Assembly (NCBI RefSeq): GCF_017652985.1
Contig: NZ_JAGGDJ010000001.1
Location: forward strand, 62,001-126,000
Direction: 5' to 3'
DNA from: Paenibacillus artemisiicola
GTDB lineage: Bacteria; Bacillota; Bacilli; Paenibacillales; Paenibacillaceae
Length of the DNA: 64,000 nt
The notes below the pieces were generated by a model. That model was not told the origin of the DNA. It did not search any database and saw nothing but the letters and a program-made list of their open reading frames with translations. This document shows, one piece after another, positions 33,929-42,085 of this stretch. Within the stretch, counting starts at the first letter, position 1. Each line of letters starts with the position of its first letter. The translations under genes and the position numbers were made by a program.

Positions 33929-33957
33929 TTGACAACGAACCTCATTGCTTATATAGT
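33929..33957 (+). promoter_or_regulatory. Promoter of the GntR-ABC operon
   Basis: TTGACA (33929-33934), exactly 17 bases, TATAGT (33952-33957), a near-consensus sigma-A promoter. Confidence 0.88.
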
Positions 33958-33976
33958 TAGTTACATGAGTAACTAA
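33957..33976 (+). promoter_or_regulatory. Palindromic operator, probable autoregulation site of the GntR protein
   Basis: TTAGTTAC and GTAACTAA form a perfect 8-bp inverted repeat with a 4-base spacer, starting at the last base of the -10 box and covering the transcript start. This fits steric repression by a YtrA-type dimer encoded immediately downstream. Confidence 0.75.
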
Positions 33977-33995
33977 CCAATATGGTGGTGAAGCG

Positions 33996-34367
33996 ATGGG
34001 CAACCAAATCGACGACAGCCGTCCCATCTTCGTGCAAATCGCCGAACGAATCGAGGACGACATTCTCCAGGGCGGACTGCCGGAGGAATCGCAGGTTCCT
34101 TCCACGAACCAGTTCGCCGCGTTTTACGGCATCAATCCGGCGACGGCCGCCAAAGGCGTGAATTTGCTGGTGGATCAAGAGATTCTGTACAAGAAGCGAG
34201 GGATCGGGATGTTCGTGTCAACCGGGGCGAAGGAGAAACTGACGGAGAAGCGGAGGGAACAGTTTTTCGAGCAGTACGTGGTGACGATGATCCGCGAGGC
34301 GGAGAAGCTCGGCATCACGAAGGAACAATTGACGGACATGATCCGCGAAAGGGGGGGCCGCGCATGA
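33996..34367 (+). CDS. YtrA-type GntR transcriptional regulator
   Basis: 123 residues. The N-terminal winged helix is typical of GntR (RPIFVQIAERIEDDILQGGL, ESQVPSTNQFAAFYGINPATAAKGVNLL, ILYKKRGIGMFV). The C-terminal part is only about 50 residues with two helices, which defines the YtrA subfamily that controls ABC transporter operons. GGTGGTGAAG precedes the ATG. It overlaps the ATPase gene by four bases and sits under a palindrome-bearing promoter, so autorepression of the whole operon is likely. Confidence 0.92.
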   Translation: MGNQIDDSRPIFVQIAERIEDDILQGGLPEESQVPSTNQFAAFYGINPATAAKGVNLLVDQEILYKKRGIGMFVSTGAKEKLTEKRREQFFEQYVVTMIREAEKLGITKEQLTDMIRERGGRA

Positions 34368-35257
34368 ACAAGGTCGTGGAAGCGAAGGGGCTGACGAAGA
34401 GCTACGGCAGCTTCACCGCCGTCGACAACGTCGACTTCTCGATCGAGGCGAACAAGATTTACGGCCTGCTCGGCCGCAACGGCGCCGGCAAGACGACGAT
34501 CATGCACATGATTACCGCGCAGCTGTTCGAGACGGGCGGGGAGCTGCTGGTGTTCGGCGAGAAGCCGTACGAGAACGACAAGGTGCTCCGGCAAATCTGC
34601 TTCATTAAGGAAAGCCAAAAATATCCCGATACGTTCCGGGTCGTCGACGTGCTGGAAACGGCGGCGCTGCTGTTCCCGAACTGGGACCGGGCGTACGCCG
34701 AACGGCTGCGGGGCGACTTCAACCTGCCGCTCAAGCGCCGGGTGAAGAAGCTGTCCCGCGGGATGCTGTCCTCGGTCGGCATCATCATCGGCCTGGCCAG
34801 CCGCGCGCCGCTGACGATCTTCGACGAGCCGTACCTCGGGCTCGACGCCGTGGCGCGGAACATTTTCTACGAACGGCTCATGGAGGACTACACGGAGCAT
34901 CCGCGCACGGTCATTCTGTCCACGCATCTGATCGACGAGGTCAGCCGGCTGCTGGAGCACGTCATCGTCATCGACAAGGGACGGATCCTGCTCGACGACG
35001 AAGCGGATGCCTTGCGCGGGCGGGCTTATACGGTTACCGGTCCGACCGCGAAGATCGACGCGTACGCGGCCGGCAAGCGGGTCATTCACCAGGAATCGCT
35101 CGGCGGCAGCCGCGCGGTCACGGTTTACGAGGCGCTCGGCGCGACCGACCAGCGGCGGGCGGAGGAGCTCGGGCTGCATTTCTCGCCGGTCACCATCCAG
35201 CAGCTGCTCGTCTATCTGACGAACCGCGGGCCGGAAACGAAGGAGGCGTTCGCATGA
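34364..35257 (+). CDS. ABC transporter ATP-binding protein (YtrB-like)
   Basis: 297 residues, start overlapping the regulator stop as ATGA. Walker A GRNGAGKTTIMH, Q-loop region ICFIKESQ, a degenerate signature LSRGMLSSVG in place of LSGGQ, Walker B APLTIFDEPYLGLD and the switch His in LSTHLID. The C-terminal 80 residues form the extension typical of ATPases partnered with ABC-2 exporters. YtrB-type systems respond to cell-wall antibiotics in Bacillus; the role here is inferred from the neighbouring YtrA-type regulator. Confidence 0.92.
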   Translation: MNKVVEAKGLTKSYGSFTAVDNVDFSIEANKIYGLLGRNGAGKTTIMHMITAQLFETGGELLVFGEKPYENDKVLRQICFIKESQKYPDTFRVVDVLETAALLFPNWDRAYAERLRGDFNLPLKRRVKKLSRGMLSSVGIIIGLASRAPLTIFDEPYLGLDAVARNIFYERLMEDYTEHPRTVILSTHLIDEVSRLLEHVIVIDKGRILLDDEADALRGRAYTVTGPTAKIDAYAAGKRVIHQESLGGSRAVTVYEALGATDQRRAEELGLHFSPVTIQQLLVYLTNRGPETKEAFA

Positions 35258-35940
35258 ATACCGTTCAAGGCATCGTAAGAATGCATTTGCGCGACAAATG
35301 GTCCTGGATCTATTTGCCCTGGGTCATCGTCCTGTCCAGCTTCGCCGTCAATCTGCTGATCGCCGGGCTGATGGCGGACGACGAGCGGATCATCACCGGC
35401 GGCCTCATGTCGATCTTCGTCTACATGCTGGTCAGCGGCATCGTGGCGGTGCATCACACGTTCCCGTTCGCGCTCGGCCTCAGCGTCCGCAGACGGGATT
35501 ACTTCTCCGGCACGCTCATCATGATTCTGTCCGTCAGCGTCGCGTCGTCCCTTATTCTGATGCTGCTCTCGTATATCGAATCCTGGACCGACGGCTGGAA
35601 CACGGACCTGTTCTTCTTCCATCTCCCTTACGTCAGCGACGGCAACGCCCTGCAGCAATTCATCGTGTTCGGCTCGTTCATGCTGTTCATGTACCTGCTC
35701 GGCTTCGCCATCTCGTCGCTGTTCCGCCGGTTCGGCAAAACGGGCCTCTATTCGGCCTCGATCATCGGCCTGCTGCTCGGCACGCTGTTCGTCTACGGGC
35801 TGATCTATTGGGGATGGTGGAACGGCATCCACGATTTCTTCGACGGCCGTTCGGCCTTCAACCTGGCGCTGCTCCTGCTTCCGTTATCCGCGGTGCTGGC
35901 CTTGGCCGGGTATGCCTTCCTTCGCAGAAGCACCGTCTGA
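35254..35940 (+). CDS. ABC transporter permease, ABC-2 like
   Basis: 228 residues with six predicted membrane helices (WIYLPWVIVLSSFAVNLLIAG; LMSIFVYMLVSGIVAVHH; GTLIMILSVSVASSLILML; FIVFGSFMLFMYLLGFAISSL; ASIIGLLLGTLFVYGLIYW; LALLLLPLSAVLALAGYAF). The FPFALGLSVRRRDYFSGT loop resembles permeases that follow YtrA/YtrB-like pairs. Start overlaps the ATPase stop by four bases. Together the three genes make one operon. Confidence 0.88.
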   Translation: MNTVQGIVRMHLRDKWSWIYLPWVIVLSSFAVNLLIAGLMADDERIITGGLMSIFVYMLVSGIVAVHHTFPFALGLSVRRRDYFSGTLIMILSVSVASSLILMLLSYIESWTDGWNTDLFFFHLPYVSDGNALQQFIVFGSFMLFMYLLGFAISSLFRRFGKTGLYSASIIGLLLGTLFVYGLIYWGWWNGIHDFFDGRSAFNLALLLLPLSAVLALAGYAFLRRSTV

Positions 35941-36069
35941 TGAGGGGGCCGCGAAGGCCGGATGAGAAACATTTAAGTTCATTAAAAATCGCCTTTATTC
36001 CGCATAAACGCCCCTCCGGCATGCTATGATCGTCTTCCAGACTTTCGCTTTGGAGGGGATTCGGGCTTC

Positions 36070-36729
36070 ATGAGAAGAAAGAAAACATTGACTGCCGTCC
36101 TTGCGGGCGCGATCGTCGCGGCCGGCTCGTTAGGAGCCTTCGGCGGATCGGCCTCCGCTTCCGCGGCGCCGGTCCTGCGGCCGGGCAGCACCGGCGGGGA
36201 CGTGGCGGACCTGCAGTTCCGGCTGCAGACGCTCGGTTATTTCAAAGGCGCGGTCACGACGACCTACGGTATGGCGACGCGCAACGCGGTGTCCCGCTTC
36301 CAGCGCGCCAACGGGCTCGCGCACGACGGGATCGCGGGACCGGCTACCTGGAGCAAGCTGAAGAAGCTGTCCGTCAACAAGCCCGAGCTGGCGAAGCTGG
36401 CCCGGGTCATCTATTCGGAGGCGCGCGGAGAGGTCTACAAAGGCCAAGTCGCCGTCGGCGCCGTGGTCATGAACCGGCTGCGTTCGCCGCTCTTCCCGAA
36501 GACGGTGACGGACGTCATCTTCGAGCCGTACGCCTTCACCGCCGTCGCGGACGGCCAATACTGGCTGCTGCCGAACAACACCGCTTTTCTGGCGGCGAAG
36601 GATGCCGTGCGCGGCTGGGACCCGACGAAGAAGGCGCTGTATTATTACAACCCCGTGACGGCCAAGTCCAAATGGATTTTGACGCGCAGAGTCACGGCGA
36701 AAATCGGGAATCACGTGTTCGCCATCTGA
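36070..36729 (+). CDS. SleB-like spore cortex / cell wall hydrolase
   Basis: 219 residues with a signal peptide (LTAVLAGAIVAAGSLGAFGG, cleavage near ASA). Residues about 38-100 are a PG_binding_1 domain (GDVADLQFRLQTLGYFKG, GMATRNAVSRFQRANGL). The C-terminal Hydrolase_2 domain has ARVIYSEARGEVYKGQVAVGAVVMNR with the catalytic Glu, and ends YYYNPVTAKSKWI. SleB enzymes are lytic transglycosylases acting on muramic-lactam cortex during germination, in keeping with the germinant receptor genes of this window. TATGAT at 36025-36030 may be a -10 element. Confidence 0.92.
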   Translation: MRRKKTLTAVLAGAIVAAGSLGAFGGSASASAAPVLRPGSTGGDVADLQFRLQTLGYFKGAVTTTYGMATRNAVSRFQRANGLAHDGIAGPATWSKLKKLSVNKPELAKLARVIYSEARGEVYKGQVAVGAVVMNRLRSPLFPKTVTDVIFEPYAFTAVADGQYWLLPNNTAFLAAKDAVRGWDPTKKALYYYNPVTAKSKWILTRRVTAKIGNHVFAI

Positions 36730-36760
36730 CGCGCGATGACGCGCGCGATCGCGCTTCAGG

Positions 36761-36788
36761 AAAAAAACCGCCTCCGGGCGGTTTTTTT
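36761..36788 (+). terminator. Terminator of the SleB-like gene
   Basis: ACCGCC and GGCGGT pair around TCCG, flanked by seven A and seven T residues, so it can work in both directions. Confidence 0.9.
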
Positions 36789-36962
36789 GGCGTTCGGCTG
36801 CAACATTCGCGCAACCCGGCGCGTTTGAGAACATAAGGAGAACGAACGGAACCACGAACGACACATCCTGCCGGCGGCGATCGTTCCCGACGCGCGGGCG
36901 CCCGGGCCGCTGCTTAGCGCCCGGCGCGCATCGCCCATTCCAGGTAGCGGGGAGAGAGGTTC

Positions 36963-38366
36963 ATGAAGAAGTGGCCCATCATCATGCTCGTCTTAGCGCT
37001 GTTCGCAAGCGGCGGCACGGCCGCGTTCGCGCACGGCGGCGGCTCCGGCGGCTCGAACGACGCCAAGCGCCAGCAGCAAGCCTGCAACGAAGCGACGGCC
37101 CGGCTCAACCAGGTGCTCGCGAAGACGAAAGACGAACGCGCGCGCTCGCTGCTCAAGTCGATGATCGCGTCGTTCAAGGCGCAGTGCGCAGCTTCGAACG
37201 CCGCGTCCCAGGATGCCAAGAAGGTGAATGCCGACAAGGACGCGCTCGCCATCCAGTTTCTCGGCGGCAATAGCGCGAACAACGTGACGCTGCCCGTGAT
37301 TCTGCCGAGCCGGGGGAAGAACGGCTCCGCCGTCGTCTGGACGTCCAGCAATCCGAACGTCATCTCGAACGACGGGCTGACCGTCCGCCGGCCTACGCAG
37401 GGAGACGTCGCGGTGAACCTGACCGCCGCGCTCCGGTTCCATAACGCGACGGCTTCCCGGACGTTCCGCGTCGTCGTGAAGGCGGACTATCCGCAGCTCT
37501 CCGACCGCGACCGCGTCGCGAAGGACAAAGCCGCGCTCGCGATCGATTACGGCGGCTCCGACAACGCGGGCAGCGTGACGCGGGCGTTCGACGCGCTCCC
37601 CGCTAAGGGTCCGAACGGCTCGAGCGTGAAATGGATCTCCTCGCTGCCGGCCGTCGTCTCGAATGACGGCAAGACCGTCAACCGGCCCGCGAACGGCAGC
37701 GGCGACGCCGTGGTCGTCCTGACCGCCTTCATCCAATCGGGCGCTTACACGGACGTGAAGGTATTCACGGTGACCGTGAAGCAAAGCATGCCGGACGCGC
37801 AGCGGGTCGCCGCCGACAAAGCCGCGCTCGCGATCGATTACGGCGGCTCGGACGACGCCGGCCGCGTGACCCGGCCGCTAGACGGCCTGCCGGCCAGAGG
37901 CGCGAACGGCTCGGCGATCGTCTGGACGTCCAGCGCGCCGGGCGTACTGTCCGCCGACGGCAAGACGCTCCGCCGGCCCGCGGCCGGTACGGGCGACGCG
38001 ACGGTCGTCCTGACGGCCATCCTCACGAGCGGCTCCGCCAGCGACGTGAAGGTGTTCGTGCTGACCGTCAAGGACGACTTCACGAGCCAGGAGCGGGCGG
38101 CCGCCGACAAGGCCGATCTCGCGATCGCGTATAAGAGCGGCGACGGCGCTTCGAACGTGACCCAATCGGTCGGCTTGCCGGCGAGAGGCTATTACGGCAG
38201 CACGATCGCGTGGTATTCCAGCAATCCGTCCGCGGTGGCCGCGAACGGAACGGTCTATCGCCCCGCGCGGGGCAAAGGCGACGCGGCGGTCACGCTGACG
38301 GCCGTCGTCAGCAGCGGCGGATCGGCGGAGGTGCGCGCCTTCAACCTCGTCGTAAAGCAGCAATAA
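36963..38366 (+). CDS. Secreted protein with four atrophied bacterial Ig repeats
   Basis: 467 residues with a signal peptide (WPIIMLVLALFASGGTAAFAH). After a helical segment of about 70 residues containing two Cys (QQACNEATARL, KAQCAASN), four Ig-like repeats of about 90 residues follow, each with D-K-x-A/D-L-AI at the start, LPARG-x-NGS, a VWTSS-NP or AWYSSNPS strand, an RP-x-x-G-D-V/A-VTLTA strand and an F-x-VVV-K end. This is the aBig-type domain common in Paenibacillus extracellular enzymes. No catalytic module or S-layer domain is present, so it may be a stand-alone adhesin or matrix protein. Confidence 0.85.
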   Translation: MKKWPIIMLVLALFASGGTAAFAHGGGSGGSNDAKRQQQACNEATARLNQVLAKTKDERARSLLKSMIASFKAQCAASNAASQDAKKVNADKDALAIQFLGGNSANNVTLPVILPSRGKNGSAVVWTSSNPNVISNDGLTVRRPTQGDVAVNLTAALRFHNATASRTFRVVVKADYPQLSDRDRVAKDKAALAIDYGGSDNAGSVTRAFDALPAKGPNGSSVKWISSLPAVVSNDGKTVNRPANGSGDAVVVLTAFIQSGAYTDVKVFTVTVKQSMPDAQRVAADKAALAIDYGGSDDAGRVTRPLDGLPARGANGSAIVWTSSAPGVLSADGKTLRRPAAGTGDATVVLTAILTSGSASDVKVFVLTVKDDFTSQERAAADKADLAIAYKSGDGASNVTQSVGLPARGYYGSTIAWYSSNPSAVAANGTVYRPARGKGDAAVTLTAVVSSGGSAEVRAFNLVVKQQ

Positions 38367-38506
38367 CGCGTATGACGGCCGGCCGCCCCAAGCCGGTTTC
38401 GTCCCGTCCGATATTTGAAGTTGATCTTTAGGCGGCGATGGCGCTATGATTTAAAAGTAACGTCGCTATGTCAGCATCAACATATCGGACAGATCGGGTG
38501 AAGCGA

Positions 38507-39070
38507 ATGGGAGCGAATTATTGCATGTCATGCGGAGCGCCGCTGGCGCCGCGGGACGTCGACGGCACGATGCGCCACGCCTGCACGGCGGAAGGCTGCA
38601 GCTTCGTGCATTGGGGCAATTACAGCATCGGCGTCGGCGCCCTCGTGCTGCGGGAAGGCAAGGTGCTGCTGGTGCGCCGGGCCCAGGAGCCGGGCAAAGG
38701 CTACTGGACGAATCCGGGCGGCTACATCGAGCAGCTGGAAATGATTCACGACACCATCGTCCGCGAGGTGAAGGAAGAGACCGGCGTGGAAGCGTCCGTC
38801 CGCGGGATCGTCGCGCTGCGCGACCTGCCGCGGAACATCCACAACGTGTACGTCGCCTTCGCGATGGACTACATCGGCGGCGAGCCGGTGCCGGACGGCG
38901 TCGAAGTGGACGCGGCGGGCTTCTACAGCATGGAGGAGCTCGAGACGATGAACGTGGCCGGGTTCACGCGCTGGCTGATCGACGTGGCGCTGAAGTCGGG
39001 CGGGGACGGCTTGATCGAAGACCGCGAGCCGGTCGTCAAGCTGGACGGACACGGATTGTTCCGGCTGTAA
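38507..39070 (+). CDS. Nudix hydrolase with N-terminal zinc ribbon
   Basis: 187 residues from the ATG at 38507, seven bases after GGGTG; an ATG at 38468 has no site. A zinc ribbon at the N-terminus has CMSCG and C-x4-C Cys pairs. The Nudix box is complete: G-x5-E-x7-REVKEETGV within residues about 73-95, the metal-binding loop for hydrolysis of nucleoside diphosphate derivatives. Zinc-ribbon Nudix proteins include NADH pyrophosphatase relatives, but the NADH motif SQPWPFPxS is absent. Substrate unknown. Confidence 0.9.
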   Translation: MGANYCMSCGAPLAPRDVDGTMRHACTAEGCSFVHWGNYSIGVGALVLREGKVLLVRRAQEPGKGYWTNPGGYIEQLEMIHDTIVREVKEETGVEASVRGIVALRDLPRNIHNVYVAFAMDYIGGEPVPDGVEVDAAGFYSMEELETMNVAGFTRWLIDVALKSGGDGLIEDREPVVKLDGHGLFRL

Positions 39071-39088
39071 GGCCGGCGCGGAACGAAG

Positions 39089-39134
39089 AAGAGCCGGGCA
39101 AGCGGAGGAGAAATCCTCGCTTGTCCGGCTCTTC
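39089..39134. terminator. Bidirectional terminator between Nudix and NlpC/P60 genes
   Basis: AGAGCCGGGCAAGCG pairs with CGCTTGTCCGGCTCT around an AGGA/TCCT top (about 19 bp). T-rich tails are short on both sides (TCTTCG; TTCTTCG). Confidence 0.75.
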
Positions 39135-39168
39135 GCGTATCGGGCGTTGCTTCGCGCGTAATCGCGCG

Positions 39169-39654
39169 TTAATTGAGCACGCGGCGGGCGGTGACGTATT
39201 TGGACGACCAGTAGTTCGAATCCATGTCGGAAATTTCGACGCCGTCGTTCGCGCTGTGCAGAATCTTGTTGTTGCCGGCGTAAATCGCCACGTGGCTGAT
39301 GCCGTAGCCGTTCGTCTTGAAGAAGACGAGGTCGCCCATGCTCAGGTAGCCTTTCGCGACCTTTTGGCCTTTCAAAGCCTGGTCGATCGAGGTGCGCGGC
39401 AGCGTGATGTCGAAGTTGTCGAAGACGTATTGCGTGAACGAAGAACAATCGAAGGCGTTGGTCATGTACGGCACCGCGCCGTACAAGTAAGGCGTGCCTA
39501 TGTATTTTTCGCCGTAGTTGATCAATTCTTTGGATTTCGCCGTCGCCGCGTTCGCGGTAGCGGCCGTTCCGGCGACAACCGCCGTGATGCCGATCGAGGC
39601 GCAAAGGCCCACGTTAAGGATGCTTTTGAGTAAGCGTTTATACGAAACTCTCAT
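39169..39654 (-). CDS. NlpC/P60 family secreted peptidoglycan endopeptidase
   Basis: 161 residues with GGAGGG before the ATG and a signal peptide (SILNVGLCASIGITAVVAG, cleavage near ANA). The single NlpC/P60 domain has the catalytic Cys in FDCSSFTQYVF and His in SHVAIYAGN; it ends YVTARRVLN, matching the end of the paralogue at 1991-2506. The two share layout and about half of their residues by eye. They probably act in wall growth or separation, with different expression. Confidence 0.92.
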   Translation of the reverse strand: MRVSYKRLLKSILNVGLCASIGITAVVAGTAATANAATAKSKELINYGEKYIGTPYLYGAVPYMTNAFDCSSFTQYVFDNFDITLPRTSIDQALKGQKVAKGYLSMGDLVFFKTNGYGISHVAIYAGNNKILHSANDGVEISDMDSNYWSSKYVTARRVLN

Positions 39655-39845
39655 GTCTTTCCCTCCAGCTCTTCAAGGTGTCCGTTGGTCTGGTTAACAC
39701 TATAGCACACTTGAAACAGGGGTTTTTTGGCCGATGAGGAACAAAATGAAGCGCGTTTTTGGCGAAATTCGACTTTATGAGAATTAAGTGAGAAATTTCT
39801 CATATGAAAGCGCTTGTCTTCGCTTGTCTTGTCGAAACGCGAAAT

Positions 39846-39874
39846 TTGGAAAGCGGAACCCTCTCTGCTATGAT
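39846..39874 (+). promoter_or_regulatory. Promoter of msrAB
   Basis: TTGGAA (39846-39851), 17 bases, TATGAT (39869-39874), followed 51 bases later by the start codon with AGAGAGGAAGG upstream. Confidence 0.75.
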
Positions 39875-39925
39875 AATCGTATGAAGACCCGATAGGATGT
39901 TCAGAGAGGAAGGACGTGCGAAAAC

Positions 39926-40912
39926 ATGAGCGACAGCAATGCAAATACAGCCGGCGGCGCCGGCCAAAAATTGGAAAAAGCGACCTTCGCGGGAGGCTGC
40001 TTCTGGTGCATGGTAACCCCGTTCGACGAACAGCCCGGCATCCATGCCGTGGTATCCGGATTTATGGGCGGGCACAAGGCGAATCCGACGTACGAGGAAG
40101 TATGCTCCGAAACGACGGGCCACGCGGAGGTCGTGCAGATCACGTTCGATCCGGACGTCTATCCGTACGAGAAGCTGCTGCAAACGTACTGGATGCAGAT
40201 CGACCCGACGGATGCCGGCGGACAGTTCCACGACCGGGGCGAATCGTACCGGACGGCGATTTTCTATTACGGCGAGGAGCAGCGCGCCGCGGCGGAGCGC
40301 TCCAAGGAAGAGCTGCGGCGGAGCGGGCGCTTCGACAAGCCGATCGTGACGGAGATCGTCCCGGCGACGGAATTCTATCCGGCGGAAGATTATCATCAGG
40401 GCTATCATCATAAGAACCCGCTTCGCTACAAGATGTACCGCAAGGGCTCGGGCCGCGACGCGTTCATCGCCGAGCATTGGAACACGCCGAAGGACCGCGA
40501 AGCCCGCCGGAGCAAGCTGACGCCGATCCAGTACGAAGTGACGCAGAACAGCGGGACGGAACGCCCGTTTACGGGCGAATACTGGGATTTCAACGGGGAA
40601 GGCATCTACGTGGACATCGTGTCGGGCGAGCCGCTGTTCAGCTCGAAGGACAAATTCGATTCGAACTGCGGCTGGCCGAGCTTCACGAAGCCGATCGTCG
40701 GCGCCAACGTGAAGGAGCATCTCGACCTCGCCCACGGCATGGTCCGCACGGAAGTGCGCAGCCGCGAGGCGGACTCCCATCTCGGCCACGTCTTCGACGA
40801 CGGTCCGGGTCCGAACGGGCTGCGCTACTGCATTAATTCCGCGTCGCTGCGGTTCATTCCGAAGGCCGACATGGAGAAGGAAGGATACGGCCATCTGCTG
40901 CCGCGCCTCTAA
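39926..40912 (+). CDS. msrAB: Bifunctional methionine sulfoxide reductase MsrA/MsrB
   Basis: 328 residues. MsrA part (about 18-175) has the catalytic Cys in GGCFWCM (Cys25) and the [21 protein letters not shown] region. MsrB part (about 185-325) has [31 protein letters not shown] with the catalytic Cys and SASLRFIP. The MsrB zinc Cys pairs (CxxC) are absent, as in other zinc-free forms. The fusion reduces both S- and R-methionine sulfoxide in proteins, using thioredoxin. It overlaps the end of the convergent gerC pseudogene by four bases. Confidence 0.96.
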   Translation: MSDSNANTAGGAGQKLEKATFAGGCFWCMVTPFDEQPGIHAVVSGFMGGHKANPTYEEVCSETTGHAEVVQITFDPDVYPYEKLLQTYWMQIDPTDAGGQFHDRGESYRTAIFYYGEEQRAAAERSKEELRRSGRFDKPIVTEIVPATEFYPAEDYHQGYHHKNPLRYKMYRKGSGRDAFIAEHWNTPKDREARRSKLTPIQYEVTQNSGTERPFTGEYWDFNGEGIYVDIVSGEPLFSSKDKFDSNCGWPSFTKPIVGANVKEHLDLAHGMVRTEVRSREADSHLGHVFDDGPGPNGLRYCINSASLRFIPKADMEKEGYGHLLPRL

Positions 40913-41844
40913 TTCGGCGCGGCAGTCCGGGCGAACCGGTTGAATTCCTCCTCGAGGCGCTTCTCGACCTCGGGGAGGTTCCGGTTCAGCACGGTCACGG
41001 CGCTTTGCTCCACCATCGCCATGATTTTGAGGCGGAGCTTCACCGTCGGCACGGCGTCCTTGGAGACGTCGACGTGACGGGACGCTCTATTGATGTCGAC
41101 GACGAGCCGCTTGCCTTCGAAATCGATGGCGAGCCCCGATTTGGCGAAGGCGTTCGCGCTGAGGTTGTACAGGCTCGTTTCGGCCTCGGAGAGCTTCAGG
41201 CGGCGCTCTTTCGATTTGTCCAGCAATGAAAGCCGTTCCACGACGTACGAGTCGCCGTCGAAGCGGATGGCGGGGAAATACGGATCGAGCCCGATCTCTT
41301 CGAAGCGCCGGAAGCTGTCGAACAGCTACTCGGTGACCGTGTACGGCGACACGGTCCCTTCTTTGCCGAACGTCAGGAAGAACGCGTTGCCGGCGATCCG
41401 TTCCGTCGTCGGATCGGCTTCGAGCAGCTTCGCCGCGCTCGGCTCCGCGGCCGCCGCGTAGGAGATCAGCTGGATGTCGCGGCGCCGGCCCATCCAATTG
41501 AGCGGCTCCTCCATGGAGTGCTTGACCAGCCTGTCGCCGAACAGGAACACGCGGCATTGGCCGAAGTCCAGCTCCTTGTCGACATGCGGCTTGAGGCTGC
41601 GGACGGCTTCCGCGATGCTGGGCGATTCCACCCGTTCGACCTGGCTCTCGGCGAGTCGTTCGCCGATTTTGGCCGCGGGAATGGCGAGCCGCAGCGTGAC
41701 GAGGTACGGATTGTCCGGCTTACCGGTCCAATCCACGCCCATCGCCATGACGAAAAACCGCTTGTCGAGGTTCTTGAACCCGCATCCGGCGCAGACGAGC
41801 GCCATACCGGCAAGCAGCAGCAGAGCAGCGGCGATTCGTCTCAA
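40909..41844 (-). pseudogene. Ger(x)C germination lipoprotein gene with nonsense codon
   Basis: The frame starts at a TTG at 41844 (AAGGAG ten bases upstream) and encodes a lipoprotein signal (LVCAGC) and Ger(x)C features (DKRFFVMAMGVDW, FLFGDRL, GTVSPYTVTE). A TAG at 41326-41328 interrupts it where relatives have Gln; the same frame then continues LFDSFRRFEEIGLDPYFPAI to RFARTAAPN and stops at 40909. No frameshift is needed, so a single C-to-T change explains the break. The C-terminus also lacks the DPIGFG-type segment, so it is about 60 residues short. Confidence 0.82.
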
Positions 41845-42032
41845 TGGGCCGCCTGCTCCTTTTTGTGCTTCCAGACGAAGAAGAGCAGCAGCGCGAGCGT
41901 TTCGAATTCGGCGAAGAAGCGGATGACGAGCACATGCTGCTCCACGCAGAAGGTAGGTTCGTTATACCGCACCCGGACGAAGCTGATGTTCATGCCCAAC
42001 GCGAGGCAAACCACGGAGAACGGAGCGTTCAA
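41841..42032 (-). pseudogene. C-terminal remnant of a GerB-type germination permease
   Basis: A 63-codon frame, closed upstream by an in-frame TGA, ends overlapping the gerC-like start (TTGA). It encodes a hydrophobic segment and basic tail (FETLALLLFFVWKHKKEQ) that would fit the last helix of a spore permease. The order B-C with a four-base overlap is what intact ger operons show. No remaining gerA or front of gerB is seen; glycerate kinase begins within 60 bases. Identity rests mainly on context. Confidence 0.5.
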
Positions 42033-42085
42033 CCGAATTCATGACAATCAACCGAAGCAGAAACGCGAAAAAAGGAGCAATCGGC

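Noticed and set aside
36002..36030. Sigma-G type promoter for the SleB-like gene
   Set aside because: GCATA and CATGCTA are only 13 bases apart, which does not fit the sigma-F or sigma-G layout; only a TATGAT -10 was noted.
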